Assembly (NCBI GenBank): GCA_009731375.1
Contig: BJOX01000080.1
Location: forward strand, 645,017-686,550
Origin: Paulinella micropora
Taxonomy: Eukaryota; Cercozoa; Imbricatea; Euglyphida
Direction of reading: 5' to 3'
Length of the DNA: 41,534 nt
Shown here: in pieces, positions 20,972-32,212 of the stretch
Layout of the letters: the number at the start of each line of letters is the position of its first letter
How positions within the stretch are numbered: the first letter of the stretch is position 1
Notes under the pieces: model-generated
What the model was told of the DNA's origin: nothing
What the model saw: only the letters and a program-made list of their open reading frames with translations
Databases searched by the model: none
Program-made: the position numbers and the translations under genes

Positions 20972-20974
20972 AAC
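20958..20974 (-). other. Primer binding site, tRNA-Met anticodon-half type
   Basis: Directly after the 5' LTR the element reads GTTATGAGCCTTG. Its complement GGCTCATAACC matches the anticodon loop (CUCAUAA) and adjoining stem of initiator tRNA-Met as known from yeast and plants. Copia and Ty5 are primed by such a tRNA half. The match is about 11 bases. Confidence 0.7.
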
Positions 20975-21285
20975 CAAAGTAATCTATCACTCAAACGCAG
21001 AGTTTAGGGAAGCTACCCCGCTAAGGGTAAAGAATAACCGAAGAAAAGACTTTTAATGACTTTGGGTCACACAAATTTATGATGTTATGACCTTTACAGA
21101 ATGGTAATACTCATTTGATTCTAGGCATTCCAGACTATGATTCGCGAATACTCTAGAAAGTGTCCTTGTCAGTAATAAAGGTATTAATAACTGTCCGGCC
21201 TATGAACCTGCCTATGACTAAGACTATCCAAATTACCGGTAAATTGTCTAGGTGGAGTAACGGGTATTAGTAGTACATTACAACG
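20975..21285 (-). repeat. 5' LTR of the copia element
   Basis: Near-identical to 13733-14043; expected to carry promoter and poly(A) signals, which I did not resolve. Confidence 0.92.
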
Positions 21286-21290
21286 GCCCC
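21286..21290. repeat. Target site duplication GCCCC (right)
   Basis: Matches 13728-13732. Confidence 0.85.
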
Positions 21291-21574
21291 TGGTAGGCAG
21301 AGTGGAATTACAGCTTCATAGAGCTAGAAAAAACATGAATAGATATATAGATTCAATGAATGTGCAAAGAAGGAGAGGACAGCAGAGCAAAAGAAAGCAA
21401 GAGGGTTTATTGTAGGCGCAGATAGGTAAATATGTGCTACTTTATTAATACCCCGTGTCGATCCAGACACAACTTATGATAAGAGATTGTTCATATTAAT
21501 AACACTCTTAGCCGGATAATGGTAATATTACTAAAAAGGTCCGTTACCCTTTTTAGGTCAGAATATATTATTAA
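21291..21574. other. Sequence between copia and gypsy fragment
   Basis: No gene seen. AT-rich from 21420, with GGTCCGTTACC and similar; could contain a piece of gypsy LTR but no second copy is present to prove it. Confidence 0.35.
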
Positions 21575-22633
21575 TGGCGCCTGACAGTTAACTATGCTCG
21601 TGTTAACAAGGTGCTGGAGGAAGAGAGAAATCCTCTCCCGACATTAGAAGAAGGAAGGAGAGTACTGCGGAATGCAAAATTCTATTCGGTCATTGACCTT
21701 AAGAATGGCTTCTGGCAGATACCACTGGAGGAAAAGTCCAGATGGCTGACGGCGTTTGTGGTGGGTATGGAAATATACCAATGGAAAGTGCTTCCGATGG
21801 GCCTCAAGCAAGCCCCAGGACTTTTCCAGAAGGCGATGCAGAAGATGTTGAGCAGTCAGTACGATGATTTGTCTGACGGTGGCTTTATGAGAAGGCGGGG
21901 ACAGAAGGCGGGAGAATATGCATTTTGCTATATCGATGACATTATCGTATACTCTAACACAATGGAGGAGCATATCGATCATTTGTCCGATATATTCAGG
22001 CGCATCGGAGCTTTTGGCCTGAAGTGCAATCTAAAGAAGTGTCAACTTGCCAAGACGAGTGTGACATACTTAGGGTACGAGATCTCCCATAATCGAGTCT
22101 CGATATCCAAAGAGAAGAGGGAGGAGATTATGAATCGACCGATACCAAAGAACCGCACTGAATTGCACTCATTCCTTGCGATGGCGCAATACTATAGCCA
22201 GTTTATACCCGATTGGGGTGCAACACGGGCTAAGTTGGAGAAAATGATAGATTTTGGAGACTTTGAGAAGTGGGGCGAAGAGGCTTTGCAAGCGTTTCAT
22301 GTGCTCAAAGATCTTATTTATAAAGACCCGAAAGACAGAGGACTGGTGTTAACGATGCCCGACTTTACGAAACAATGCGTAGTCGATACAGACGCATCTA
22401 AGTTTGCGATTGGGGCTGTATTACAACAAGAGGATGAGGAGAAGAAATTACGCCCAATCATGTTTATTAGTAGGAAGTTGTGTGCGGCGGAGAGAAACTA
22501 TTGCACAAGGCAAAGAGAGGCGTTAGCGGTGGTGTGGGCCCTCAAGAGGCTCAGAGAGTATTTGTGGGGAGGACCTCAATTTACTGTCAGAACTGATCAT
22601 CATAACCTGTTGAGGAGGACAGGAGACAGATGA
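21575..22633 (+). pseudogene. Ty3/gypsy reverse transcriptase and RNase H fragment
   Basis: Opens inside RT at WRLTVNYARVNKV (compare WRMCVDYRxLN in gypsy RTs). Then come SVIDLKNGFWQI (first catalytic Asp), LPMGLKQAPGLFQKAM, active site YIDDII and the thumb region. RNase H begins VDTDASKFAIGAVLQQ and ends at RTDHHNLL, where the sequence breaks off. Gag, protease, the start of RT, the rest of RNase H and integrase are missing. The frame itself is open for about 350 codons, so truncation is the main damage. It joins copia-2 sequence at about 22620-22630. Confidence 0.9.
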
Positions 22634-25017
22634 GGAAGATAGGCCTAGAACTAGAGGACAGTCAGCTAGACAGGCTAGCAACAACACCGAACAGAAGCAG
22701 TTCACGCAGACACAGAACAGCAGTCAGCAAAGCAGACAGTCACGTCAAAGACAGTCTCAGTCTAGACAGTCGCAGACAAGGCAGTCCCAGACTAGCAGTC
22801 AGCAAGAAAGACCGTCACAGACAGGCAGACAGCAGAGCAGACAGTCGCAGACAAGGCAGTCACAGACTAGCAGTCAGCAAGAAAGACAGTCTCAGAACAG
22901 CAGTCAGCAGCAGAGCAGTCGATAGAGTAGACAACAACTCACAGACAGCAAACGACAGGCAACAACGACACAGGACAAGCTGCACACTGCTCATTCACGA
23001 AAGGACAAACAGGAGACAGGAGAACAGAGAGAACGAAGCAAGAAAGAGAAAGACGAAACAGAGTCTATCACTGCATGCACCACCTCTCCTGAAAGTACCC
23101 AGTCTCTATCGGAACGTACAGGTCGTTGCGAACCACCACCACATCCCATCTATTCCAAGCTACAGCCTGGCTATACACTATCTAGCAAACAGAAACAGTT
23201 AGTCAGAAAGGAGACAGATGTTAGAGGAAACCTTCGATGTCAAGGGAGAAATACACGCGGCAAACAGTGCGGGATTACACGCGACCCCAAATTTTTCGGT
23301 TCACCCAAAATGATGGGGAAACGGTTCGAATTCTCGAAGTTCTGCGGTTATCACGCACACCAAGACCCTTTCTTCCCTTTCATAGACCTTGATAGGCCGG
23401 CAGAAGCAAGACCTGCAAAATGCGGGAACTACCCAGACCAGAAAGGCTTAGAACACAAAGCAGAATTGTACCTACAAAAGTATGGAAACGTACAAGGGTA
23501 TACAATGCTCAATCAAGCATGGGTCTATTACCCGCCGGAACAGTCGCACGAGTTTCAAATTGCGCCGTCAGCAGAACTGAATGCGATTACGCTACAGTAC
23601 GCGCAAAAAATCGGTTTGGTCCCCATTTCAGATCAGAAAAGTCAGAACCGACAGAACAGACAGAGAGACGAGTGCGAAGACAGACACGATGACAGACCAA
23701 TACCAGAAAGTAACATCCCAGTATGTCCTATTCCTGAAAGGTCTTGTACTACATCTGTCACCACAGCACAATCATTTGCTCACGTTCAACAACTCACTCC
23801 AGGTGGTCACTATCTTACTAGCACAGCATTCAGACAGGCAGGTCTAGTAGTAGTTGACGACCAAGCACGCCCAATCCACACATTTCACCCATCAACTTCC
23901 ACACCTTACAGCACTTAGCAGAAGTAATGACACAAGGATGTGAATGGACAGCAAATAAGGAGGTAGTATGGGTAGCAGATGAGCAAAAAGACGACTTTCT
24001 CACAGACATAATGAATGCGATAGAGGGAGTGTATGCCAAACACAGAGTCGTACGTACTAGCCCCTATAGTGTAGAAAGAGACCCTATACTTACGCATTCC
24101 ACCCCACATGAGAGAGCACATTTGCCTGGTGTATCTAGCTCACTACAACCAAACGTTCCCACAGAACGCATTCTTGTCATTACTCCACCAGTCAACAACC
24201 AGACAGCAAGGGTAGAACAAAAGAAGGGAGTAGACAATGATGCACCACAAGAAGAGATTGAAGAAGTAGATGAGGAGGATCAGACAAGAAACGAAGAAGA
24301 AGAAGAAGAAGAACTGATGCATGACGACAGTGACTGGGAGAAGAGCTCAGACGAGATAAGACTGTTAAGAGCATTAGAAATGTCATCACCAGAGGAAGAG
24401 ATAGAGCATGTAGAAGAAGACGAAGATGAAGAGAATGAACAAGAAGACGAAGACAACAGCGAGAGCAGAGATGACTCAGTTACAGAGGGACACAAAGCAA
24501 AGAAAGGAGAGAAAGAAACAACATCAGACAAAGCCATGGTGTTATTTAGCGAAAGAGAGAAGCCCAGACCCAATCACACCTCCCAAGATAGTGGTGCGTC
24601 TCAATACATTTGTCGTGATAAATCTGTTATGACAAATATGACTCATGTTAAACCAGTGAAGTTTAAGACAGGCAATGGAGAGAGAGAGAGCTCAAGAAGG
24701 CAGGCATGATGCAAATGGCTAGAGTGGATGGACACGCAAAACCTCACATTATCGCCAAAGCAGCTTATTTTGACCCCTCGATGCCCATTAACATCGCCCC
24801 CATGGATCACTATCACCACCGTGCTGTTCTCCATCAGAACGGACAGATGTTCATTCTCAAAAAGCCCCCTAAGATAGAAACGAGTGACATACTTGTCAGG
24901 GGGAGACTCACAAAGTCTTTGCTATACAGATGGGACACTAAGAACGATAAACCGCTGCGCATCAATCAGCGTTTTGTCCCATTCGGTGTGCCCAAGACGG
25001 AAAGCATGTTGGGGTGA
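22626..25017 (+). pseudogene. Decayed copia-2 gag-protease region
   Basis: Starts mid-element in a Gln/Ser/Arg-rich repeat (QSRQSQTRQSQTSSQQE type, 22626-22922), broken by TAG at 22923. It continues in the same frame to the Cys/His module RCQGRNTRGKQC...FCGYHAHQDP (about 23235-23365) shared with the intact element. It then shifts at about 23916-23927 to a frame with DDFLTDIMNAIEGVY, an acidic run, protease DSGASQYIC (24593) and TGNGERE. It shifts again at about 24705 to MDHYHHRAVLHQNGQ and SDILVRGRLTKS, ending at TGA 25015. The first part of gag and the 5' LTR are absent. Same family as the element at 13733 but clearly diverged. Confidence 0.85.
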
Positions 25018-27723
25018 ATGGGGAGGGAAGCCACAAGAACAGAAACGATAGAGATAGCGATAGGAGCACTTCACATCACAGTACAGACACAGGTAGCAAA
25101 GATAGCAACAAGGATAGTCGTAGCGAAGCAGTATTGTACGTCAAGTACCCCAGCAAGACAGACAAACGTAGACCAATAGATATAGACATTTTACATCATA
25201 GTATAGGACATTTTGGTTATCCGAAAGCTGCTGCATTTGCAGAAGCGGCCGGATATAGGATAGTCAGTCCCAAAGGGACACTCGAAAGCGCAAAGGAAGA
25301 GTGCGCACTATGCGAACCGTGCATGATTAGCAAATCGAAAGTTCTACCTCGTTTCGCAGTCAATCACATTCGTAGAGCTTCCAAGACAGCAGAAATTCTG
25401 CATGTAGACACACATCGAGCATGGCGCACTATATCTAGAACAGGAAAAGAGGTATAAATTCTCGGTGACCGACGATTTTTCCGGATACAATCTTGATTTT
25501 TATCTCGCGCATAAGAATGAGTTCATAGCTTGTCTGAGAAAGGCCATCCATTTCTTTGAAACACAGACAGGCAATAGGACTAAGGAAATCCGTTGTGACC
25601 AGGAATTCACGGCACCCAATTAGGTAAAACGAGAATACACGGCACAATATGGAAAGATGCAGCTACTGGCGATAAAGATGGTAATCCCATAGCTGAAAGG
25701 ATGAACCAGACAACCGGAGGACCTGCCCGTGCGATGCGTATACACGCAGGGTTTCCATCCAATTTTTGGGACGAAATGGAACACACGGTCCACTTTGTGG
25801 AACATTCTTTCGGCGACCACTGGTCCTAGAAAGGGTATGTCCCCTTACGAACAGTTGTTCGGTAGAAAGCCCCCAATGCACCAACTCAAGCCTATAGGTA
25901 GCAGAGGAGTTATGCACATAGGTAAGAAAGACGGCAAGGGAGCTATGCCCGGCAAAGTTGTTACTCTAGTAGGGTACGACATACACAGGGAGCTGTATCG
26001 CGTATGGGACGGTAAAAGAGTGATTCCAGGAGTTAGAAATGCGCGATTCAATTCGCACAAAGCAGGCCCACTGACAGGCAATTCAGCGGAGATAGCATGG
26101 AGTGACGAATCTGAGGGGGAGCGAGAGAAAGATATCTTCACCGAAAACATTCCACAATAGACACTAGCGAGATAGGTAGTCTATTAGCAGACACTCCAAT
26201 ACCATCGACTAACGCACAAGACAACGACGACGAGGATCACACACCACTCCTAGTCCCCACTCACGAGAACACGAATATACCAAATTCGCCAACTCATGAC
26301 ACCGAACAGCCACAGCACAGTGAATCAGAACAACAAGACGAGCTAAGCTTAGAACAAAGCATGCAAGACGACTCTTACAAACAAGTTAGCATAGGCCCGA
26401 CTCCAAACTCTGATTTCACAGCCCCAGATGCCGACTACACTGACCCCAATCAGTACGTAGAAGGCAAGCCACTCCCGAAAGGATTAACATGGGAACTGAG
26501 CGATACTAATAGCGTATCGACTGCAAACATAATCCACGGGAAAAGGACGAGAACACAGACAGACTTGTCAAAAACATCCACTCATTACGTGAAACTAATG
26601 AATGAGCACTTGACTGACATGGATGACTGCATTTCTCAAGAAGAAGCAAGCGAATGTTTGTTTTACATACACATACCTACTGACCTAGTAGAAAAAGGAA
26701 TGACGCTAACGGACTTGCAAAAAGGCATTGACAATGAACTAAAAGCCCTAAGGGAGTTTAAAACTTACGAATGGGTAACAGCCGACGTTGTCAAACGAGC
26801 CGGCGTGAAGCCTGTGGGTTTATTATGGGTTCATAAAGTAAAGACAGACGATAAGGGAGTAAAATTCGTAAAGTCTCGACTATCTCTAAAAGGAGATCAG
26901 CTAGAACCCGGAATAAGCTATAAACCCGAACAGCTCTATGTCCCGTGTGCGAATCATAGGTCAGTTTTGTTGCTTTTCAAACTAGCGGTAAGTTTAGGAA
27001 ACAAAGTCTATGCCGTTGACTTCAAAAACGCATATCTCAATGCATTGATGAAGGACCCGGTATATGCAAGAGCCCCTCCGGGAGTTGCAGAGAAGGGCAA
27101 GGAAGGTATGTTTCTCAATATCACCAAAGCTCTGTATGGAGCCCCCCAGGCAGGTAAGAGATGGTACGATCTTTTCGCTGAACTTCTAAGAGAACTAGGA
27201 TTTGAGCCCTTGAAAGCCGACCCGTGCATGTTCATACAAAAGGGAGTACACGTGAGCAAGGCCATCATTGGCGTGTTCCACGTTGACGATCTTATCTTCG
27301 TAGCCCCCGATGAACCGGTTACGTTATCTTAGTCGGCGGAAGCCCCGTTGCTTGGCTATCAAAGCGGCAAACCAAAGTTGCGTTGTCGTCGAATGACGCG
27401 GAAATCATTGCGGCCAATGAAGCTCTTCGGGAAATGATGGCGGTTAAAAATATTTGACTGAAATCGGTTTGGCGCAAAACAATCCCGTTGATGTCTTTGA
27501 GGACAATGCCCAAACAATTTTTGCAGCGCAGCGAGGACTCTCGGGACCGCGGACAAAGCATCTACTCGTGGAGGAACATTGCTTGAACGAACTTGAGAGC
27601 AGCGGAATTGTCAAGTTCCGGAAAGTAGATACCCGTGAACAAATCGCGGATGTATTGACTAAGTACCTTCCAAAAGATCAAATGGAATACTTGCTAAATA
27701 AATTTATGATTAGGATGGAATAA
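25014..27723 (+). pseudogene. Decayed copia-2 pol
   Basis: Pre-integrase zinc part (HHSIGHFGYPK, CEPCMISKSK) and integrase start (HVDTHRAW), then a shift near 25450, FSVTDDFSG, RCDQEF, a stop near 25621 and further shifts. SPYEQLFGRKPP and GVRNARFNSHK follow to 26160 (TAG). RT occupies 26361-27330 with FKNAYLNAL, YGAPQAGKRWY and FHVDDLIF. At about 27312-27330 roughly 200 codons are missing and the sequence resumes in RNase H (PVAWLSKRQ, SSNDAEI, FEDNAQT, RTKHLLVEEH, TKYLPKDQ) with another shift near 27452. Non-functional. Confidence 0.9.
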
Positions 27724-29752
27724 AAGCGATAATAGCGGTATTCATTATATCGGTTTGCGAACTTAATCATTTGTCACGGAACGGGATTAGCAAAATCTCC
27801 CGCTCACTCACACAAATCACACATGTTACAGTGCGACTTAAGTCAAGCACTTAAATGTATGAATGCATAAATGATAATGATGTAAGTAGCGGATAGGTCT
27901 TAGGCATTGCATGAGCAGTTTGATAGACGCTCTTGAACGCGTCCGCCACGCACAACAGATCAGGTTCAGGGGGAGCCAACGTGTTTTCACAAAAAGGTTT
28001 AGTCCACGGTCATATCTATTACATTTGACTTAACCTTTACATTATTCAGGCGGCTCTACCCGAAATTCAAAATTCTGACAGTGATTTGCTTCCAGAAAAA
28101 CGACAACAGATATCAAAACTTATCTCTAATCATCATTTTCGATACAACATTTTCTCTGGAAATCACTGACAAATTTTGAAGTCAAAATTGCGCGCAAACT
28201 TCACCTAATCATTACTATACTAAAGTTAGTTGCATGATAAGTTCGACAGTACTAACTTGCAATAAAATCCCAATTTCTGTGCAGTAATTTTGCGTTTCAT
28301 GAAAGTTGATTGCATATCGTTATAATACATAATCGATTTGTGTATCATCATGCAAAAATTATGAAGCTCATGCAAGTCGCTATGTCATTTCAATAGTAGT
28401 AGACCTATAAGGCAGGCAGTGAGTGTGACTCACTATCAGGCATGGTAGTTATCATCATGGAACTATAATTAGCGAGTATGCACCTCTCCGCTATCATTTA
28501 ATAATAAATTTCACTTGAAAATAAGCATAAATCGTAACGGCTGTTTTTCAAAATAATTCATAAAAAAATTGATAAGTCAGACAGGTTGCATAAATAAATG
28601 TAGCAATTAGGCGTAACAGAACGAGTGGCAATTGCGGCTGATGTTACGGAGGCTCGCTGAAGTATTGGACTCGTACGACCCCCCCTAACTTCCCTTATGC
28701 CTTCGCCGCGCTGATGTAAGAGCGTTCATCAACCACCCGATGGCCAACGCGACGCATGACTATTGCCGACGGCTAAAGACGACCTCAATCACTGCGCGAA
28801 CATTGCTCCGACCGATCGCACCGATGGCGACGACTGACGCGATGACCGCCTCGTGACCCAAGTCTCAACGTTGCGAGACGAAACGTAAAGAATTACGCCC
28901 TCTTACGGCAATGTTGCCAAGTTGAAGACATACTGACTAATTAATGGCCCGTACTTCAATCAATGCGTTAATCGATCGCGGTAATAGCGCTGTACTAAAT
29001 GCACACACGAAACCAACGATCGAAGGCGATTATACAGACCTCAGGGGGAGGTCACGTCAAATTTTCTTAATCGCAGTCACGTAACGTTACTGTACAGTTA
29101 CACTTCGTTCTGCGCGACAAATTTCTATATTTACTCGTAATATTAGTACAGTTATTACAATCATTACGCTTTGTTATTAATGCACGTAAATATCGAATTA
29201 AGTGGGAGCGTTGTCTCTGCTTTCATATTATAATTAGATATTGGCGTTTTTCCATTTCACTAATATCAGAATGGTCCGACAGTACTTACTTTTTATTCAT
29301 CACGATTACCATTTTACTATTTATGGATAATCAATGAAGTAGGAATTATTTATAGAAAGTCAGTTAACAGTCATCCATTACGTTGACCATAATCTAATAA
29401 TAGTGACGTGTCACGTCGATAGCGTGAAGTGTATATTGATTGTATATCTTTCAATAAAGTTCTGTTCATATTGGTGGGAAGTGCCGAAGGGTTTAAATAA
29501 TCACCGGTAATCAATATGCCGGAATTACTGTTCTCACGAACACTCCGTCAATTGATTAGTAGGTTATCAGTGTTACCGGATTCATCTCCGTGACACGCCT
29601 CTGCATTGCAATACGTTTTCGGTCACTAAGTTCAGACGTAAGTTTATTCGGTTCAATACGGGTTTTATCGTGCTGCTGGTGTCCAAGCTTGTTTTCTGCA
29701 TTTCTGTTATGTTTTTGTGGCGTTTGCACAAAATCTTGTGTTTGGGCAGGCC
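27724..29752. other. Two kilobases without a recognisable gene
   Basis: AT-rich, no long frame. GTTCAGGGGGAGCC near 27964-27978 resembles the polypurine tract of the intact copia, so a copia-2 3' LTR may start there. A second AGGGGGAGG run lies near 29044. Without a matching 5' LTR neither can be proved. Part of the 3' end may be promoter of the gene at 29753. Confidence 0.4.
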
Positions 29753-31889
29753 ATGTCTGGCAAGAACGAGCGCAAGGCCACCCCCGAGATGACCAGGAAG
29801 GAGAAGGCAGCACGGTCTCGTCTCCGCAAGCAGATGATGAACGATTTGGAGTCGTGGGGCGTCGGCTGGCCAGAGCAGGAGGCAGATGTGCCCTATTGGG
29901 ACACTATGGAGGCGTTGTGGGAGAGTGTGAGAGAGTTTTTTGAGTCAGTGGAGGGAGCGTCCATGTTTTCGAAGAGAGAGAGGCAAAAAACCCCACTCTA
30001 CAAACCACACTCACAGCAAACCACACCACCACCACGCCCCCCCCCCCCAAAGCAAAGAAAGATAATGACGACGTATTAGCATTCTTGATCGTTTAATGCG
30101 TTTACCTACTTCATCTAATGATGATATGTGGAGGAGATATTTCATTCGCGCATTTTAAAAATGATTCCGTTTAAGTCCGGGGCTCAATTTACAGGTGAGA
30201 TGAAAATTACTGCTGATTTCAGCAACCATCCATTTCATAAGCACATAAGAATGTTAAAGGCAGCAGGGGCGGTGATCGTGCGTGAGAGTGAGAGAGTGGT
30301 AAAGGCAGGGTTTCCAGATATAGATACAGTAGCGTGCGCCATGTTGGGGCTCGATCCCCAAAACCTGCCCACGGTCGTGGATACCCGCGCCACCATCTCC
30401 TACAAAGCTTACCACGCGGGCCTGGCGTGCATGCTCCAACGTGCATACTTCAAAAAAAAGGCATGGGGAATGGTCTCTCTCTCTTCCCCCCCCCCCACAC
30501 ACACAAACACACCGTGACATTATATTATATGTTTTGGTTTGCAGGCAGAGCCTATCGAAGGCGAGTTTGTGTTGTGGCTTACTTTGCGAATGCACAGTAC
30601 GACTGTGCCAATCCGCGCTACTTCTTCACGATCCAACGCGCCGTCTTCGAGGAACGCGTGCACGTGGGGTGCATTACGATGTTCGAGGAAACAGAGGCTA
30701 CCCAGGCCACGGGTCACAAAGGGCTTCGGGTAATGCTCTTCCTGGGAGATAATTGGGCTCATTACATGATCAACAAGGGTGGGGGGTCCGAATTGCGCCA
30801 GCTTTCCTACCCTGGGTCCCCCCCCCTCCCGCCTCCTGCTTTGTTCTTTCTTGTAGGTTTGTGTTGAAAGCCTCTCCCTACAGCTACGTGGTGGGCCCCC
30901 CCGTCAAGGGCGTAGGCAGGGACTCAGAGGGCATGATCATCAAGCTGCAGTTGGGTTGGCAGGATAAGGTGTTGTGCTACATAATCGGCAAAGAGTTCAA
31001 GGCGCACCAAAGCAAGCAGGGGGGGTTTACAATCCCCGAGCGCCACGCTACCCTCATCGAGGATTGGCTGCAGTGGCGCAACAAGGGCGACATAGTGAAG
31101 GAGAGCGTCACCGCACGCTTTCACTGGCAAGCACTCTTCATATCTATATACATACTTACGTATACACATACATACTTACACACACATACAGCTTTCGCAT
31201 GAAGGCTGCAAGAGCCGTCGAGGTAATCGACACAAATGTTAGGTTCATGGATGTGGAAGGAGAAGAGTCAAACGATTACGCTCTCTCTCATGTCATGCAA
31301 GTGCCTGAGGTCCTTCAACAGGACGCACCTGTCGAGGTGGTGATGCGCGACGAAGACGAGCCCTACCGCGCGGAGGACCCAGAAGCCCCTCCAGCGGAAG
31401 TCAACCGTCATCCCTCCCTCCTTGTTTTGTTGTTGCTTGTGCCTGTACTAATCTTTTGCTGTGTGTGTTAGGTATGTTGCCACCACCAGTGCCACGTGGT
31501 CGCAAGCCCGCGGGGCAAAGAAGGCAGAAGCGAAATGCTATCATGTCTGTCATGGCTGCCAGCAGAAAATGTTTGAAGCTAGCTTGCAGCAGCGCCAGCT
31601 GGTTATTCGTAGCTCTGTGCGTGCTAGCCGCAGTCGCAGTGCAAGCTTGGAGAGAGATGAAGTGAATTTGCCTCTGCAAATTCTCATCTAGATCAAAACG
31701 AGCAAGAGGGTGAGGTGTTGGGTGAGGTGATGGGTGAGCGAGAGCAGCCTGATGAGCCTGCCGGGGTGGTGAGAGAGAGGCCCGCTAAGCGCGCTCGTCG
31801 CAGTGAGGGGAAGAGCGGTAAGGAAGAGCGAGAGGTTGCAAGTGATGACGAGCATTCCTTCGACAGCAACAGCAGCTGCATCATCTCGT
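29753..31889 (+). CDS. Unrecognised multi-exon gene, reading frame partly broken
   Basis: Function unknown. The ATG at 29753 follows TTTGGGCAGGCC, so it may be preceded by an exon. First part: basic N-terminus (MSGKNERKATPEMTRKEKA) and an acidic Trp-containing stretch to about 30030. After a poly(C) run the frame shifts at least twice (about 30050-30165). IPFKSGAQFTGEMK and TVACAMLGLDPQNLP follow to about 30468. Probable introns with pyrimidine-rich ends lie at about 30470-30600, 30785-30856, 31128-31190 (GC-AG possible) and about 31405-31470. Exons about 30600-30785 (NPRYFFTIQRAVFEERVHVG) and 30857-31128 (YSYVVGPPVKGVGRDSEGM) are GC3-rich and look coding. The last part is acidic/basic with RPAKRARR (nuclear-signal-like) and ends TAA about 31889. 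No transposase or catalytic motif seen. Exon borders are approximate. Confidence 0.5.
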
Positions 31890-32212
31890 AAGTGTAAGTG
31901 TGCGAAAATGTGAGTGATGTTTTATAAATGTTAATTCGTAATTGCTTCCTTGTGCTTAAACCGGCCAGTTGAACAATTTTGCTCTCGTGGTGGGCGGTGG
32001 TCGTACATGATCACCACCTACGGCAGGAGTTACCCCCCCCCCCCCAAAAAAAATCCAAGTAAAAAAAAGATCAAAGTTAATACTAATAATAAAATATTTT
32101 TTACAATATTTAAATCTGTATTCATTACTTATATCCGGGCCGGAAATATTAATATTAATATTTTGAATTTCGACTTGAATTTGATAGTAATTTTTGAACT
32201 TATCACAATTTA
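31890..32212. other. Short spacer, no gene
   Basis: Contains a C12 and A8 run at 32033-32051 and an AT-rich stretch. May include the 3' ends of both convergent neighbours. Confidence 0.4.

Larger units (their letters stand above)
13733..21285 (-). mobile_element. Complete Ty1/copia LTR retrotransposon
   Basis: 7553 bp with 311 bp LTRs, 5 bp target duplication, primer binding site, polypurine tract, gag, protease, integrase, reverse transcriptase and RNase H in copia order on the minus strand. The LTRs differ at one position seen by eye (A/G near 13878 and 21118), so the insertion is recent. The protein region changes frame twice (see gag and pol). A related, decayed copy lies at 22626-27723 on the plus strand. 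Confidence 0.95.

Noticed and set aside
21575-21588. TGGCGCCTGACAG looks like a retroviral-type tRNA-Lys primer binding site
   Set aside because: In frame with the gypsy RT it encodes WRLT of WRLTVNYARVN, the expected RT opening, so it is coding sequence.
24192-24573. Ser-rich minus-strand frames in copia-2
   Set aside because: Antisense of the acidic Glu/Asp-rich segment of the copia-2 polyprotein.
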